Of a stretch of DNA of 64,000 nucleotides, positions 1-10,975 are shown in pieces; the first letter of the stretch is position 1; each line of letters starts with the position of its first letter. Location: positions 1,798,001 to 1,862,000 of the forward strand of contig JASISA010000023.1 in assembly GCA_031771865.1 (NCBI GenBank). Direction: 5' to 3'. The position numbers were made by a program, and so were the translations under genes. The DNA comes from Nothophaeocryptopus gaeumannii (Eukaryota; Ascomycota; Dothideomycetes; Mycosphaerellales; Mycosphaerellaceae). The notes under the pieces are model-generated. The model was not told the origin of the DNA and ran no database searches. It worked only from the letters and a program-made list of their open reading frames with translations.

Positions 1-313
1 GTTCGACAGATTGTGCCGTATTCACGCGTGGGTATGTGCGTTGAATGGATGGCAAAGAGCCATGCATGTCAGTCAGGCGAAGTGTATGGCATGCAAGGAT
101 GCTCAGCAATGGACAGGACTTTGGTGGAGTGAGAAGCAGCCGGTCCGGTGGCCGAGGCCGAAGATAGGCCAAGCCTTTGATTAATGTGAGTCTGAGAGAC
201 AGCATGTGCATGTGAAAGTGAGGGCATAGCTATTGCAATGTGTGATCTGCTTGTTTAGAATTCCTTCTGGTAGTATGGAAGATGACTGATCTTCTGGGCC
301 CATACTCCTGATT
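1..313. other. No gene recognised (left edge)
   Basis: I see no convincing reading frame or repeat here. The stretch is downstream of the HAD hydrolase and probably holds its 3' UTR, and possibly that of a gene beyond the left edge. Confidence 0.5.
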
Positions 314-1144
314 TCACTTTGAAGCCGCAATGATTTTGTCCGCCAACTCAGGCTAGACATTCGTTAGCATATTGAAGCACAACCAAATCTGTAGGGACTT
401 ACCAGTGTATCACTCAGAACATCCATCTCCCCAAAAAGATCCGTCAAAGCCTCATGCTCCCAAACAGAGCAATAAGCACCCTTAAACCCCGTCCTCTTCG
501 CCGCACTAACATCCCACATATGCCCCGCAGCAAACCACGGCTCATCGCCCTCACTCCTCAACTGCTCCAGCAACGGCTTATAAGCAGCTGGATCTGGTTT
601 GCCGATTCTGGAAGTATCGCAAGATTGGAGGTGTTCGGAAGGGAGATCCACGCCGGCGTTGGAGAAGTAGGCGCCGACTCGCTTAAGGTCGCCCATTGTG
701 AAGGCTCGGACTGTGAAGCCTGCGTCGCGGAGCTTTTGGATACATTCTTTGGCACCATGGCGGAGAGTCAACTTCTTGTAGCCGCTCTCCATCATCCATG
801 TGAGATCTTCTACGTTGGCGAAGTCTCGAGGGTTCTCAACTCCGGCTTTGCTACATTGAATCAGCATATTAACCACGTCACCTCGTTCGTCCTTGATAAG
901 CTTACTATAGCATTCTCCAGAAGATCTTCTCGAAGACATCGGCGTAGCTCACATACTTTCCGCTCATGGAAAGATATGTATATTCCCGCTCTGCCACTTC
1001 TATCCAGGTGTATCCGAGAAGCAAAGGCTTGACACCCTGTGCTCTCAGTCGATCTCCAAGACGAGCATCAATGGCATCGAACAGCGCCTCATAACCAACA
1101 AGTGTTCCGACCACGTCGAAAACGACGTTCTTCGAAGGTGCCAT
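314..1144 (-). CDS. HAD-superfamily hydrolase, 2-haloacid dehalogenase type (3 exons, 241 aa)
   Basis: The protein fits a type II haloacid dehalogenase-like cytosolic hydrolase. Its substrate cannot be told from sequence. I assemble three exons: 1144-906, 850-403 and 352-314. Intron 1 (851-905) runs GTAAGC to TGTAG. Intron 2 (353-402) runs GTAAGT to TCTAG with a perfect CTAAC branch site. Splicing joins FWRML to YKAGVENPRDF and DTL to PELADKIIAASK, restoring family-typical sequence; unspliced frames stop early. The N-terminal FDVVGTL motif carries the HAD nucleophile Asp. GKPDP and the MWDVSAAKRTGFKGAYC segment are the later HAD motifs. About 240 residues is normal for the family. The start ATG at 1144 is preferred because the upstream in-frame ATG adds no family-like residues. 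The gene diverges from the permease relic. Confidence 0.88.
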
Positions 1145-1624
1145 TTTGACCGCAATGGGGTAGATTCCGCAAAGCCTTTTGATCAATGAGCCCCTTCTCA
1201 AAACAGCTATACTTGTATCTTTTAGTTCTGGAATTGATCTTCCGACTTTCTTGACTCACTCAATCCATTGATAATGAAGTGAGGTCCCGCCGACTGTGCA
1301 GATACCAACGCCGGTACAAAGAGGTCGGCCAAGCTTATCTCGACGACCGGCCCGGTGGGCACAACTTGGAGGTGCTTCAATGCCCAGACATCTTCCAGGG
1401 AAAGCACATCAGTCTTGATGCTTGAATGAATGCAAGCATATCAGTGTCGATGCGCGGATACTATCTTTTATCAAGATAGAGACAGACAGCACATCCAAGA
1501 TCAATCTGCATAAGAGTGGCCACAATGCTGTTCTTCGATAGCCGTCGAGCGTCGCTCGTTCGAACGTTCCCAATGGTAGCCTTGAAAGAGCGAACGCAAC
1601 ACTATCGCCGCTCCTCAAGACATC
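1145..1624. promoter_or_regulatory. Divergent intergenic region, HAD hydrolase and permease
   Basis: This 480-bp stretch separates the 5' ends of the minus-strand HAD gene and the plus-strand permease relic, so it should hold both promoters. I could not pick out a specific site. The short ORFs inside it have no family resemblance. Confidence 0.4.
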
Positions 1625-3624
1625 GTGAAGACCTCAGATCAACAAGCCACGAACTCGGATCTGGAGAAATCACCCTTATGCCAAGTCGGAGTTACAACAA
1701 TCCTCACCCCAGGCGTCGATGATGCCGGATTCCACGGGCGCCTGTCAAAAAGACAGATCATGGTGATGACCTTTGGAGCTGGTATCGGGACTGGTCTGTG
1801 GGTAGGAACAGGCACAGCTTTGAAATATGCCGGACCAGGATGTATCGCAGTGGCGTACAGCATTGTAGCGTGAGTCGGAAGACTGTATGGCAAGTATTGG
1901 CTGACGAAACGCATAGTTTTATTGTGTGGTTGCAGTATATGTCGATCGGGGACATGTCTGCGCATCGGCCTGTTAGCGTTCAGCTTGAGGCTTGAGCTTC
2001 TGCATGCGCTGACATTGTTGCAGGTACATGGCATGGCGGCTTTATACGACAAGAGGCCGAATATGTTGACAAGGCGTTCGGGTTCGCATGCGGGATCAAC
2101 TTCTGGTTCGACGTAGGCTCTCGTTGATTCCTTCATTTGCGATACCTTACTGATTGTGAGCAGTGGGTAATGATCATCCCAGCAGAGATCACAGCTGCAA
2201 TCTCCGTGCTTCAGTTCTGGCCCGAGACCAACGTCGCACCAATGGCTGCGTATATTACCATCTTCCTTGTCGTGATGATACTGGGTAATGTGTTCAACGT
2301 GCGAATCTACGGACACATTGAGTACTGGATGTCTTGGATCGAAATTCTGGCCATCGTTGTGTTGATCTTCTTTTTGTTCATCATGGCTAGTGCGACATTG
2401 CAGCCACTGGTGGTCCGCTCGTCTTCACGTACTGGAAGAACCCGTAAGTGCTGTAGGTCACAGCGTGACGACACTGCTGATCCTCAACAGAGGTGCATTC
2501 AAGAACGGTATCAAGGGCATCGCCAAAGCCTTCGTTCAGGCCGGCTTCTCCCTCGGCGGCGGTAGGAGAACAGTTAAGTGTCACTGAGAAAATCGCTAAT
2601 GCTTCCGCAGGAGAACACATCGCGATCATCGCTGGCGAGGCCAAAGAGCCCCGGAAGACCGTCAAAGCCACCGTGTACCCGATCTTCTGGCGGATGTTCA
2701 GCTTCTTTATCTTCAACATCTGGCTTGTGGGGATGTGCGTCCCGTCTAACGATCGAGACCTCGTTAACGCCAGTGGCACACTCGGATCGCCGTTCGTGAT
2801 CGCTACGCAACGGGCGAAGCAGGGTTGGCTCGCGCATACATTGAACGCCTTCGTCTTTCTCTCGGTCATCAGCTGTGGCATCACGAGCAGGTACATTGCC
2901 AGCCGCAGTCTCAATGCGACGTCCGATATCAAGCTCATCCATTCTGTGTTCGGCAAGAAGGATAATGCTGGTCGACCTTGGCTCGCTCTAGGAATCAGCG
3001 TTGCTATTGGAGGCGGGCTGTGCTACCTGGGTTGCAACTCGCAAGCGATTGAAGTGTACTTGTGGTTCTCCAGTCTGGTCAGAGTTCTCAGAGAGACCCG
3101 AAAAAGAACTGTGCTGACTTGGGTCGCATGTCGGTATTGCTGGCTTTATCCAGTGGGGATCCTGCTTCATAACGCATTGCTTCTTCCGCGCGTCACTCAA
3201 AGCGCAAAAAATCGACTATCGTATACTGCCTTTCAAGGCGCCGCTTGCACCCTACGCACAGTGGTTTGAAATTGTCATCATTGCACATCTTGACGTGCGA
3301 ATTCTACCTGAGCGTATCGCATTTTGGAGAAATGGGCAGCGCAACCACCTTCTTTGCAAATTATCTGCGCGCTCCACTGTTCGTCTTCGCCTTTATCGCA
3401 TATAAGGTGAGTGACGGCCATGGCACAGCCTAACACAGGGCTGATATGAGACGCAGCTCTGGTACAAAACGAAGCTGGTCGATCCTGCAAAGGTTGACTT
3501 CAGCGAGGCTTTCGCATTCGACGAACAGGACAGGCTGGCCGCTGAGCTGGCTGCGCAAGATGGCGAGGTGAGGGAAAAGGAATGGAATTTTAAGCAGAAG
3601 ATCTTGAACCTCATCTTCGGATAG
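1625..3624 (+). pseudogene. YAT-family amino-acid permease, decayed (frame breaks, no start ATG)
   Basis: The homology is to fungal amino-acid permeases (AA_permease, about 12 membrane segments, plasma membrane). The opening RLSKRQIMVMTFGAGIGTGL is the family signature after the N-terminal tail. Further family blocks are GGFIRQEAEYVDKAFGF, WVMIIPAEITAAISVLQFW and GEHIAIIAGEAKEPRKTV. Exons are roughly 1625-1869, 1917 to about 1955, 2024-2112, 2164-2443, 2491-2561, 2611-3406 and 3457-3624, and nearly all splice sites look intact. The frame breaks near 1955-2036, at 2385-2400 (one base short), near 3130 (one extra) and near 3285 (one extra). No in-frame ATG lies between the stop at 1583 and the first conserved block; the frame opens at a GTG. 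The tail ends cleanly at NLIFG. A missed upstream exon or consensus errors are possible, but three or more breaks favour a real pseudogene. Confidence 0.75.
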
Positions 3625-3776
3625 GAGATCAGAACTGGCCTGCAGCTTGAGTATAGTCCAAGATGACCGCCAAGCCAGTACCGTTTTCTTTCACCCATTC
3701 GGTGATACTGAACGTATCGTGAAAGATATGCAGACCGAAGAGGCGTGGAGCTGTTGATGTTGTTCTGGATGATCGT

Positions 3777-6020
3777 TCAGCCCGGGCCAGGCTCTGCAGC
3801 AGCAATATTGAAGTCATTGACCCCATTCGCAATGCTGAAAGCTTCATCAAAGAATTGCAAACCCAGTCCGGTGAAGTCAGGCGACTCATCCAGGATTGAA
3901 TCGAAGGGACTCCAGCCAAGATCTCCGAACCCATCTGGTATTGTTGCTGAATCTGGCGGCACAGGCGCGCTTGGTTCCTGAGGAGTATCACTAGGCTCTT
4001 GCTGATCCTGCTTTTGAAAGGTCGAGGCCCATTGCTTGAAGCTACTCAGAGTCTCTGCAGCTTCGTTTGTGGGATCTTGCGCTCCTTGTCTTGAATCTAA
4101 CTGGTGAACAGCCGCCTCAATTGATGCCATTAGTGAGGCTTCGGACATCGTAGAAGCGTTCGCAGTGGACATGTGACGAATGCACCGCATGCCTTCAGCA
4201 AGGGTTTCCCGAAGCTCCTTCGAAGTCTCGTTCAAGCACTGTGCAAGCAGTACGAGTACTGCTGCTCGACATGAGCTGAACTCCACGTAGCTTGCTCTTG
4301 CCAGTCCAATGCCGCCATAAAGAGCCTGACAATAAGACACGATCTGGGTTGCAGATGTAACAGCGTCTCTTGCCAGTTCAGACCATCGTATAGTATCGTG
4401 ACTTTGTCTCGAAATTTTCGTCGTCGGATGTTTTTCGTTCAGCATGAAAGGTCGTCCAAGGAAGACCAGATTGAGATGATGAGACAGATGTAGGTGAGCT
4501 ACTGCCCGCGATTGTGACGAATCTAACGTTGGTATGTTGACTCGACGCCACCAATCGAGGTATTGCGTGCGCACATGAAGCAATCGTTCGAAGTACGCGT
4601 GCCGCAGTCGCCTCGGACTTCTCCGCAGCATATGTATCACGAACGCAAAGTCGCCAAGCCAGTCCGTGAGCTTCGTCATCGTGTTCTCCAATCTGCGAAC
4701 GCCCATCGTAGAATGCAGGTCAGGAGGGGTATCAGGCGGATAATCAGCGTCAATTTCGCTTGATGATATCGAGATCGGTCGGCCATGCAAAATACTGATG
4801 CGCTTCTCCAGTCGATATGTTGTCCACCAAAGCCGATTCCGTAGATCGAGTGTTCGCGCGTCTAAGTCGCCTCCAGTATACTTCCGATGCATGCCATTTT
4901 GAATTGCCATCTTCAATGCCAGACCTAGATAGGTGTACGCTAGTCCATGAGTGTCCAAAGGGAGGGCGTAGTGTGCCAGAGCTACGAACGCCTGTACAGA
5001 ATCCACAGTAGCCATGGTCATGATGTTGGGTATCAAGTCGGCCGCCATTTGGTAGAATGAAATTCCTACAGCGTCCGCTGCTGATTCGAAAGTTTCTTCC
5101 GCGGGAGATGCTTGCTGCGCTCCATGGTCATCTGCCATGTGTGCAAATTGAGTACCGACGGCTAGTACAAGAAGAGCGGTACATAGCCATGCAGCATCGT
5201 CTGTGGATAGCGCAGTGCCTGGCGAATAGAGTATGTCCAGTCGATGCAGGACCCAGGGCTCTTCAACGAAGAAAGTGTTCGTCTGCGCAAACTGAAAGAA
5301 GATCTTGGTCAGAAACAGAGCAACGTCCTTTGGAGGCAAGCTCTCTCTAATGCTTCTCATGCTTGAATCCCGAGACTTGAGATGGTAGGCTCGCCAGTAA
5401 TCCAAAATTTGAATTTGTTCCTGGACATTGGTACTTGAGGAATCTTGCAAGCGCTTCTCTACCTGACTCTTCAATCTTTGACCGAAGTTCCAGTGAGAAA
5501 ACTCTCCTGAATAGTGGGACATATTCTGCCCTAGTGATTTCACCGTGAACCGCTCTTCATCAAGTGCTGGTGCCTCTTCATCGGTGGAAGGCTTCCTGGA
5601 AGTTGGAACGCTCTGCTCCGTCTGAAGATTGGCCACGATCCTGGCAAGTTTATCGTCCGTCAGAGGCACATCACCCAAAAAGTGTCGAGCAATGGTCTCC
5701 AGGTGCATCGTCCTGTCGTTAGAAGCGGGTTCCTGACCTTGAGATATGGATCCATTTGAGGGCCGCGGCATGGATGAGGCAGTCGTGCAGACTCTGCCGT
5801 ACTTCTTGCACCTTTCGCACGGAATGTTTCCATCGCACTTTTCCTTCAGTCTTCTACAGCTTCCGCAAGCCACAGAAGCTCGCTGGCGGTGCTCTTCAGG
5901 AACCTTTGGTCGTTTTCTCTTCCTTGTTGGTCGAGGCGGTGCTGGCGAAGTCAGTTGCGGATCCAATGCCGTTGGAGGCTCATCTGTTCCTGTGGACTGC
6001 ATCGCCCAGCCTGTTGACAT
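3777..6020 (-). CDS. Zn2Cys6 fungal transcription factor (747 aa)
   Basis: This is a nuclear DNA-binding regulator; its target pathway is unknown. Residues 52-78 carry the binuclear zinc cluster C52-x2-C55-x6-C62-x5-C68-x2-C71-x6-C78. A basic run RKRKRPK just upstream probably serves as nuclear signal. The middle of the protein matches the fungal-specific transcription factor domain, recognisable by the block RNRLWWTTYRLEKRISILHG followed by RPISI. The C-terminal third is rich in acidic and Pro/Ser residues, as expected of an activation region. It is a single intact exon of ordinary length for the family. It converges on the permease relic, with only 152 bp between stop codons. Regulators of this class often sit beside the transporter they control, so a lost transporter-regulator pair is possible, but that is inference. 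Confidence 0.92.
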   Translation of the reverse strand: MSTGWAMQSTGTDEPPTALDPQLTSPAPPRPTRKRKRPKVPEEHRQRASVACGSCRRLKEKCDGNIPCERCKKYGRVCTTASSMPRPSNGSISQGQEPASNDRTMHLETIARHFLGDVPLTDDKLARIVANLQTEQSVPTSRKPSTDEEAPALDEERFTVKSLGQNMSHYSGEFSHWNFGQRLKSQVEKRLQDSSSTNVQEQIQILDYWRAYHLKSRDSSMRSIRESLPPKDVALFLTKIFFQFAQTNTFFVEEPWVLHRLDILYSPGTALSTDDAAWLCTALLVLAVGTQFAHMADDHGAQQASPAEETFESAADAVGISFYQMAADLIPNIMTMATVDSVQAFVALAHYALPLDTHGLAYTYLGLALKMAIQNGMHRKYTGGDLDARTLDLRNRLWWTTYRLEKRISILHGRPISISSSEIDADYPPDTPPDLHSTMGVRRLENTMTKLTDWLGDFAFVIHMLRRSPRRLRHAYFERLLHVRTQYLDWWRRVNIPTLDSSQSRAVAHLHLSHHLNLVFLGRPFMLNEKHPTTKISRQSHDTIRWSELARDAVTSATQIVSYCQALYGGIGLARASYVEFSSCRAAVLVLLAQCLNETSKELRETLAEGMRCIRHMSTANASTMSEASLMASIEAAVHQLDSRQGAQDPTNEAAETLSSFKQWASTFQKQDQQEPSDTPQEPSAPVPPDSATIPDGFGDLGWSPFDSILDESPDFTGLGLQFFDEAFSIANGVNDFNIAAAEPGPG

Positions 6021-6323
6021 ATCGCGACTTCGCGTGTCATTGTCCGTGCCATCGAGGTCCAGGCCAAGACTCCACGTTGATTACCTTGCGGTGCATTGCT
6101 CGGGTTTGAGCGATAGGCGAATCGCGGGATAGCAGGAGCAGCCTGTACTAGCGCCTCGGCAGCAGCCGGTGGTCAAAGCGCATAGCAAGGGCAAGGGTCC
6201 CGCTAGAGAAGGTACGAAGGACGGGAGAAAAAGTGTTCTGGAGTGCATATGATCATTGATTCTACTTCGCTGACGCAGCACATTAGTATTTACTCAAGTC
6301 CCTCTTGTATACCTGTATTTCTA
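6021..6323. other. Intergenic, upstream of the Zn2Cys6 gene
   Basis: About 300 bp between the start of the transcription factor gene and the stop of the next minus-strand gene. It presumably holds the promoter of one and the 3' UTR of the other. I see no specific element. Confidence 0.4.
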
Positions 6324-6956
6324 TCATCGTCCATCCCTCAGACCAGCTTGGTACTGCTCCCAGCTCCATGCACCGACACTCTTACTTCCCAAAGCCTTCA
6401 AGATTTTCCGTCCTTCTCTGTAAGCTCCAACCGTAGCCTCCATGGCCTTGAGCTGCTTGACATCAAAGCTCGTCCATTGGCAAGTGTACGACAGTTCGAT
6501 CCCCGTCGCCTCTGCGACCTGAAGCCACTCCATCAACCTCTTTGCTTCCCCGGTCCTCATATCAGACACGAAGAGACTCGCAGTAAGGTTCTTGTTCCGG
6601 TTGGCAGCAGCAACTTCATGTGGCTTCAGCGTCCTGACAAACGCGATCATGTCGGAGAAGTCAAGATTGTAGACTGGAGTTGCTGTCTTTGTGGCGGGTG
6701 TGAAGACTGCTTTGCGCAGGACTTGGGAGTACTCTGCATTGATTTGTTTGCAGCTTTGTTGGAGGCTGGGTTTACTGCTGGATGCGAGTCCAGCGAATGT
6801 CTTTGATTTCACCCGGAATGGTTGGTCGTTGATGATGACCATTTCAGAGATCACTGCGAAGTCTAGTCAGTCAGTTAGCGGATGCCGTGATTGGAGATCA
6901 GGGATGGTCGTACTGTCCCTCACTTCTCGGGGAAGGCAAAGCAGTGGTGAACCCAT
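6324..6956 (-). CDS. Conserved fungal protein of unknown function (2 exons, 190 aa)
   Basis: I do not recognise a catalytic domain. Exon 1 is 6956-6914 and exon 2 is 6853-6324. The intron 6854-6913 runs GTACGA to CGCAG with a CTAAC branch site. Splicing gives MGSPLLCLPREVRDMISEMV, and the LPREVRDMI block resembles the short N-terminal LPREIRDxI motif seen in many fungal F-box-like and BTB-like proteins of unknown role. That resemblance and the canonical intron are why I prefer this start over the internal ATG near 6852. The rest is a soluble alpha/beta-type sequence with no signal peptide or membrane segment. The same strand order as the Zn2Cys6 gene suggests no operon-like link; the gap is about 300 bp. 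Confidence 0.7.
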
Positions 6957-8643
6957 GTCGAAGATTTGATTGTTTGGTTTGAGGTACTTTGAGGAGCCTG
7001 GTAGAAGATCGATGTCGATCAATTGAGAGTAGCAGTGGTAGTGATCTGAGGTCTCGTTGATTCTTGTTGATGCTGCTGTTCTTACTCTCGATGAAGTTCG
7101 ATCGTGCTTCCTTTATACCCTTCTTCCTGATTGAGACACAAGCGATCATCGCGATTCCGTTACAGCAGCGAAAGGTGGCGCCTGAGAGGTTTCTTTGTCC
7201 GCCGCAGTTCTCCGCGCCGCAAAAGCCCTGAAGCGCGAGCATAGCCTCGCGTGCCACCGTCGCCCAGGTCCTGGTAGCCGGTAGCCGGTAGGAAGCCCGC
7301 ACGACGTTAGCGAGTGGTCAGGAGACAGTTGACGCGCAGAGTCGACGATCACGGGACGCGCAGATCCCACCTCCGCGGTCGTAGCGAAACGGCACCCTGT
7401 GAGCACCTTGTGACCTTCTACGAGCTTTCCAGAAGGTGCCAAATCGCACAAGCTTCTGCGACTTCCACGTCGGGGCTTGAGAAGCGAAAGAGGCGTTTTT
7501 GAATTCGGAAGATGTGTGTAGCCGACTGGGCGAGTGCCGGCCTGGCTCGATCGCATCTCGCCATACGTATAGCGCGAGGCTTAATTTCTCCCACATTGGC
7601 AAGTGAGAGGCGTTAAGGGCGTCAAGGAACAGCTTTGTTGGGGCGACAGACTTCATGTTCGCGTGGCAGCCAGCATCGCGGTGCGCAATGCTATGAACAC
7701 CACCAGGTGAAGCACAGGCTACGAAATACGCCACCAGAGCCGGCAGTTCCAGGCTGATGTCGCTTCTGCGTCTCAAAATCTTGATGCCATGCGGTGGCCA
7801 CGTGTGATGCTCCGAAGGCGCTTGTCTTTTCGCCGTCGAACCATTCGGACAAAGGGAGCAGGCTCCTCAAATCCAATGCCTCGATCTTCCTCGCCTCCTG
7901 ATGTCGCTTGTTCCGGCGAAGGCGCTGCTTGAGGGAATCCCTGAGACATTGCCACGTTATGAGGCGGTCTTTGCTCGCGTGGCCTGTTGTGCATGAAGAG
8001 TGCCTGGCAGACCTCGATGTTGCATCCTATGATGTTACCGAAGCTATCTTCGGATAAGACTAAGCAATTGCAGTATTTGAACCACGTGGTAGCCGTGTGC
8101 GAGGCGTCTGTCGAGCCATGTGGTTGCTGTCGTGCAGTGCAAGCCGGACAAGCCATGGATACTTGAAAGCAGCGTCTTTCTCGAATGGAGAGCGGAGTAG
8201 ACGTCTGGCCGGCTGTCCACGCTATTCCGTAAGCAGAAATCTGGGGGATTGACGGTCGTCATCGGCAGTTCTCTTGCTCTCGAGTAAGCATATTCTGCGA
8301 TTTACCAGGCGGTAGCGGCAGTAGGCACAAGATACACTTGCTGGACACTGACTCCGGGAGCTGATTTCCAAGCTTACCTGTACCGCAAAGGTCAAAGGCT
8401 GACGTTAGTGAAAGAGCACAGCCCATAAGCTGCCGTCTTCATTGAAGCGTATATACGCTTCGCATTCATTGCTGCTCGAGCGTGGCATGTTGTCCGCCTG
8501 CGTACTTTTGTGCCGACTGTACAATCCTTTCTTACTCTAATGACCCTTGTTTCGCCCGAGTGAGCTTCCAACCTGCTCTATGCAAATCAACCTTCCCAAG
8601 GCCCGGCTCGGGTGCTCCAAACGCCATGCCAAACATCATTCCA
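6957..8643. other. Gene-poor intergenic stretch
   Basis: About 1.7 kb. Open frames of 60-152 codons overlap on both strands, but none shows a family motif, consistent frame use or splice support. The minus-strand ORF at 7773-8156 (opening MACPACTARQQ) is the least bad candidate. I do not call it. Confidence 0.45.
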
Positions 8644-9222
8644 TCATAAGCTCATCTGATCTGTCGAAATCCGATCCGAGCTCTTGTCCCGCTTCACCAT
8701 GCTCAGCTTGTAATACCTCTCTTCGCCGCTTGCGGTCAGGCCACCGATGAACCACTTTTCATTCCCACTCCTGACTTCTCGGTAACCTTCCGAGCTGCTG
8801 TCGCTACCTCTTCGTGAGCGTCGTACATCTTGCACGGAAGGATAGCTTGGTGGCGGCTTATTGTGAGGCCCGTATATAGGAATGCCAGGCGAAGGAGGTG
8901 AACGCGGGAGGTGCGTGAGCGGGCTCACGTTGTGCTCTAGAGGCGAAAGGGAGGAGACCAGTTGCCTCTCCGGTTGCGCAGTGGCTGTTTGTGCATTGTA
9001 TGGATTCGTTTTGGGATTTATGGGCTTGGGACTCGCTACAGTGGTCTCAGGGCCTGGTGAACTAGCCTTCGCTGGCTGCTGTGGTGCCGCGCTCCATATT
9101 GTCGCTGACGCTGCTACTGACGCCGTGCCCGATATCGAGGCAGAGGATTTGGGTAGAGGTTGTGAATGAGCGCGAAAGGCCGTCAGGAAGCCGCCGAGGA
9201 AGGAAGGTCTTTGGGTCGGCAT
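8644..9222 (-). CDS. Conserved Pezizomycotina protein of unknown function (192 aa)
   Basis: I recognise no enzyme or binding domain. The N-terminal 140 residues are low-complexity, rich in Ser, Pro and Ala, and probably disordered. The last 50 residues are compact and look constrained: a segment with GNEKWFIGGLTASGEERYYK, then LSMVKRDKSSDRISTDQMSL directly before the stop. A conserved C-terminal tail of this kind after a disordered region suggests a short interaction motif, which is inference. It is a single exon beginning at the first ATG of the frame. No signal peptide or membrane segment is seen. The neighbouring regions on both sides hold no clear genes. Confidence 0.62.
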   Translation of the reverse strand: MPTQRPSFLGGFLTAFRAHSQPLPKSSASISGTASVAASATIWSAAPQQPAKASSPGPETTVASPKPINPKTNPYNAQTATAQPERQLVSSLSPLEHNVSPLTHLPRSPPSPGIPIYGPHNKPPPSYPSVQDVRRSRRGSDSSSEGYREVRSGNEKWFIGGLTASGEERYYKLSMVKRDKSSDRISTDQMSL

Positions 9223-10393
9223 CTTGGGCGGAATGATGCGGTGTCTCGAGAGTGCGCGGTGCTGGGTTGCAATGGTGCTATATCAGCCCACTCGACCCGT
9301 CGTCGCGGTTCAGCGCAGCTACACCGGCCTGCGGTTGCTTTGCGCGTGGCGGTGTACAACAGGTGCAGACAGTATGGGTAGTGAAGGCTCTGCCCTTGTC
9401 CCGGTCAACCTGTAACTTGCTTCTTCGCCCGAGCCAGTCCCGAGGTGTGGCAGCCACAAGACCGGTATCAATATGTGCTTTTGCTGGTCTTTGGGAACAA
9501 TGGTAGCGTCTTCAAATCATAAGAACATTGCCAGCAAGGTTGTGCAGTATTCTCGGTGGAATGATTTTTCCATGGTAGTGGCGATGGAGATTCCGATCTT
9601 GCCCGAATGCCTTTGCGCTTCCGGTCTCCGCTGTCTCCACTGTGGAGAAGTTCTTCTCGCTCTTGGTCTTGCTTCTCTCAACGAACTTCACTCTTCAGCG
9701 CTCAAGTCTATCTCGATCCTCCTGCGATTGTGAAGAGTGGGAGCAGGCGCACTTTATCACATATGCACGACATGCTATTACCAACAGACCGGAGCATTAG
9801 CAATGACTGCCATGCATGACTGCACAATGAGCAGCTTCCTGTCCTGCATTGCTTCTTCATGCACCTCCAGGCATTCGACGCCGCGAGAAGCCGCGCCAAT
9901 CTCACATCCGGTCTGCAAGTCGGCGTGCCACGCGAAGGCGATATCGTACACTGTCTCCTGGAAAGGTGTTTACGCATGCAAAGCTGAGCTAACGTGGATC
10001 GCATCGGCTGTGGCCGGCATCGAGAGAACAACATGGTCTGGTACTGTGTCATCTGTCTCGGATGCACAGGCCACGGGCTCATGTCCTTCGAACAGCAGCT
10101 GCCTCCTGTATCATCATGGAAATCGACGGACATAGGACTGGAATAAGCACTGCCATCACTTCATGAAACCCGAGCGTAGATAACAGAGCATCGAAGAGTG
10201 ATTTACTTTTTTCTTTACTGCTGAGAAAGAGCGATGAGTCAAAAACAGTTAGGAAAAAGTATGGGGTTGTATCAAAAACGGAAAACGTCCCATGTCGGAA
10301 GTGGTTTTACAACTTCTGAAGTCAAACGTTTCTCTTCTATCTTGTTCTCTCAGAAAAGCGCCAGGCCTGTATTCGAGATGGTCGAATGCTACC
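9223..10393. other. Intergenic, no gene recognised
   Basis: About 1.2 kb with only short overlapping ORFs on both strands, none with a recognisable motif. It lies upstream of the 8644-9222 gene and downstream of the predicted membrane protein. Confidence 0.4.
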
Positions 10394-10975
10394 TTACACC
10401 CATTCCCTCCGGTCTGTTGGCTCTGAACCCTCGGTCCGGTAAGCAGAATGCTGGCCATACCTGGTCGGGGGCGAGGAGTTACTGGCAGCTGAGGAGGTCG
10501 TACGCCAGCTACTTGAAGCAGCGGCAACAGATGGAGTAGTTCGGCACATGGGAAGAGCCTCGCTGTGCCCAGGCGTGTTCCATGGCCGCGAGTGAGAAAT
10601 CTCGGGTCTGCTGAGATTGGCGGTCATAGGCCAGAAATCGTACTGCCCGTCCATCGAAGGAACGGGACCCGCCGAAGAAGGATAGGGAGCTGGTCTGGTC
10701 ACTGCCGATACCATAGAGAGCTTGTTACGACGCAAGCTCCTGGACTGAAGATGGCTTAGTTGTCCACGGCCTTTGAACTTGCGTGTACGACGTCGAGACT
10801 TGATGATACGAGCTGCGACTGCAATGGCCACGATCATCCCGATGAGCAGAAGGAACGGACCAAGAACCGACCAGATGTTATCGCCCGAGGCGCCGTCACG
10901 ACGAACCAGCGTCGGAGCAGCCTTGGTCTTGGGGGCGGAGTAGTAAGAACTACGATGAACAGAATGGAGATGCAT
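10394..10975 (-). CDS. Predicted single-pass membrane protein (193 aa)
   Basis: The family is not recognised. From the internal ATG at 10975 the protein starts MHLHSVHRSSYYSAP. It has about 33 polar residues, then one hydrophobic segment (VLGPFLLLIGMIVAIAVAA), then the basic stop-transfer run RIIKSRRRTRKFKGR. By the positive-inside rule the Ser/Pro/Thr-rich C-terminal 110 residues would be cytosolic. The ORF extends 47 codons upstream to 11116, but that extension looks like untranslated sequence, so I choose the later start. A hidden intron near the sequence coding for KLSMVSAV is possible (a GT follows there) and would change the tail. Ser-rich single-pass proteins of this layout are common and poorly understood in Pezizomycotina. 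Confidence 0.5.
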   Translation of the reverse strand: MHLHSVHRSSYYSAPKTKAAPTLVRRDGASGDNIWSVLGPFLLLIGMIVAIAVAARIIKSRRRTRKFKGRGQLSHLQSRSLRRNKLSMVSAVTRPAPYPSSAGPVPSMDGQYDFWPMTANLSRPEISHSRPWNTPGHSEALPMCRTTPSVAAASSSWRTTSSAASNSSPPTRYGQHSAYRTEGSEPTDRREWV

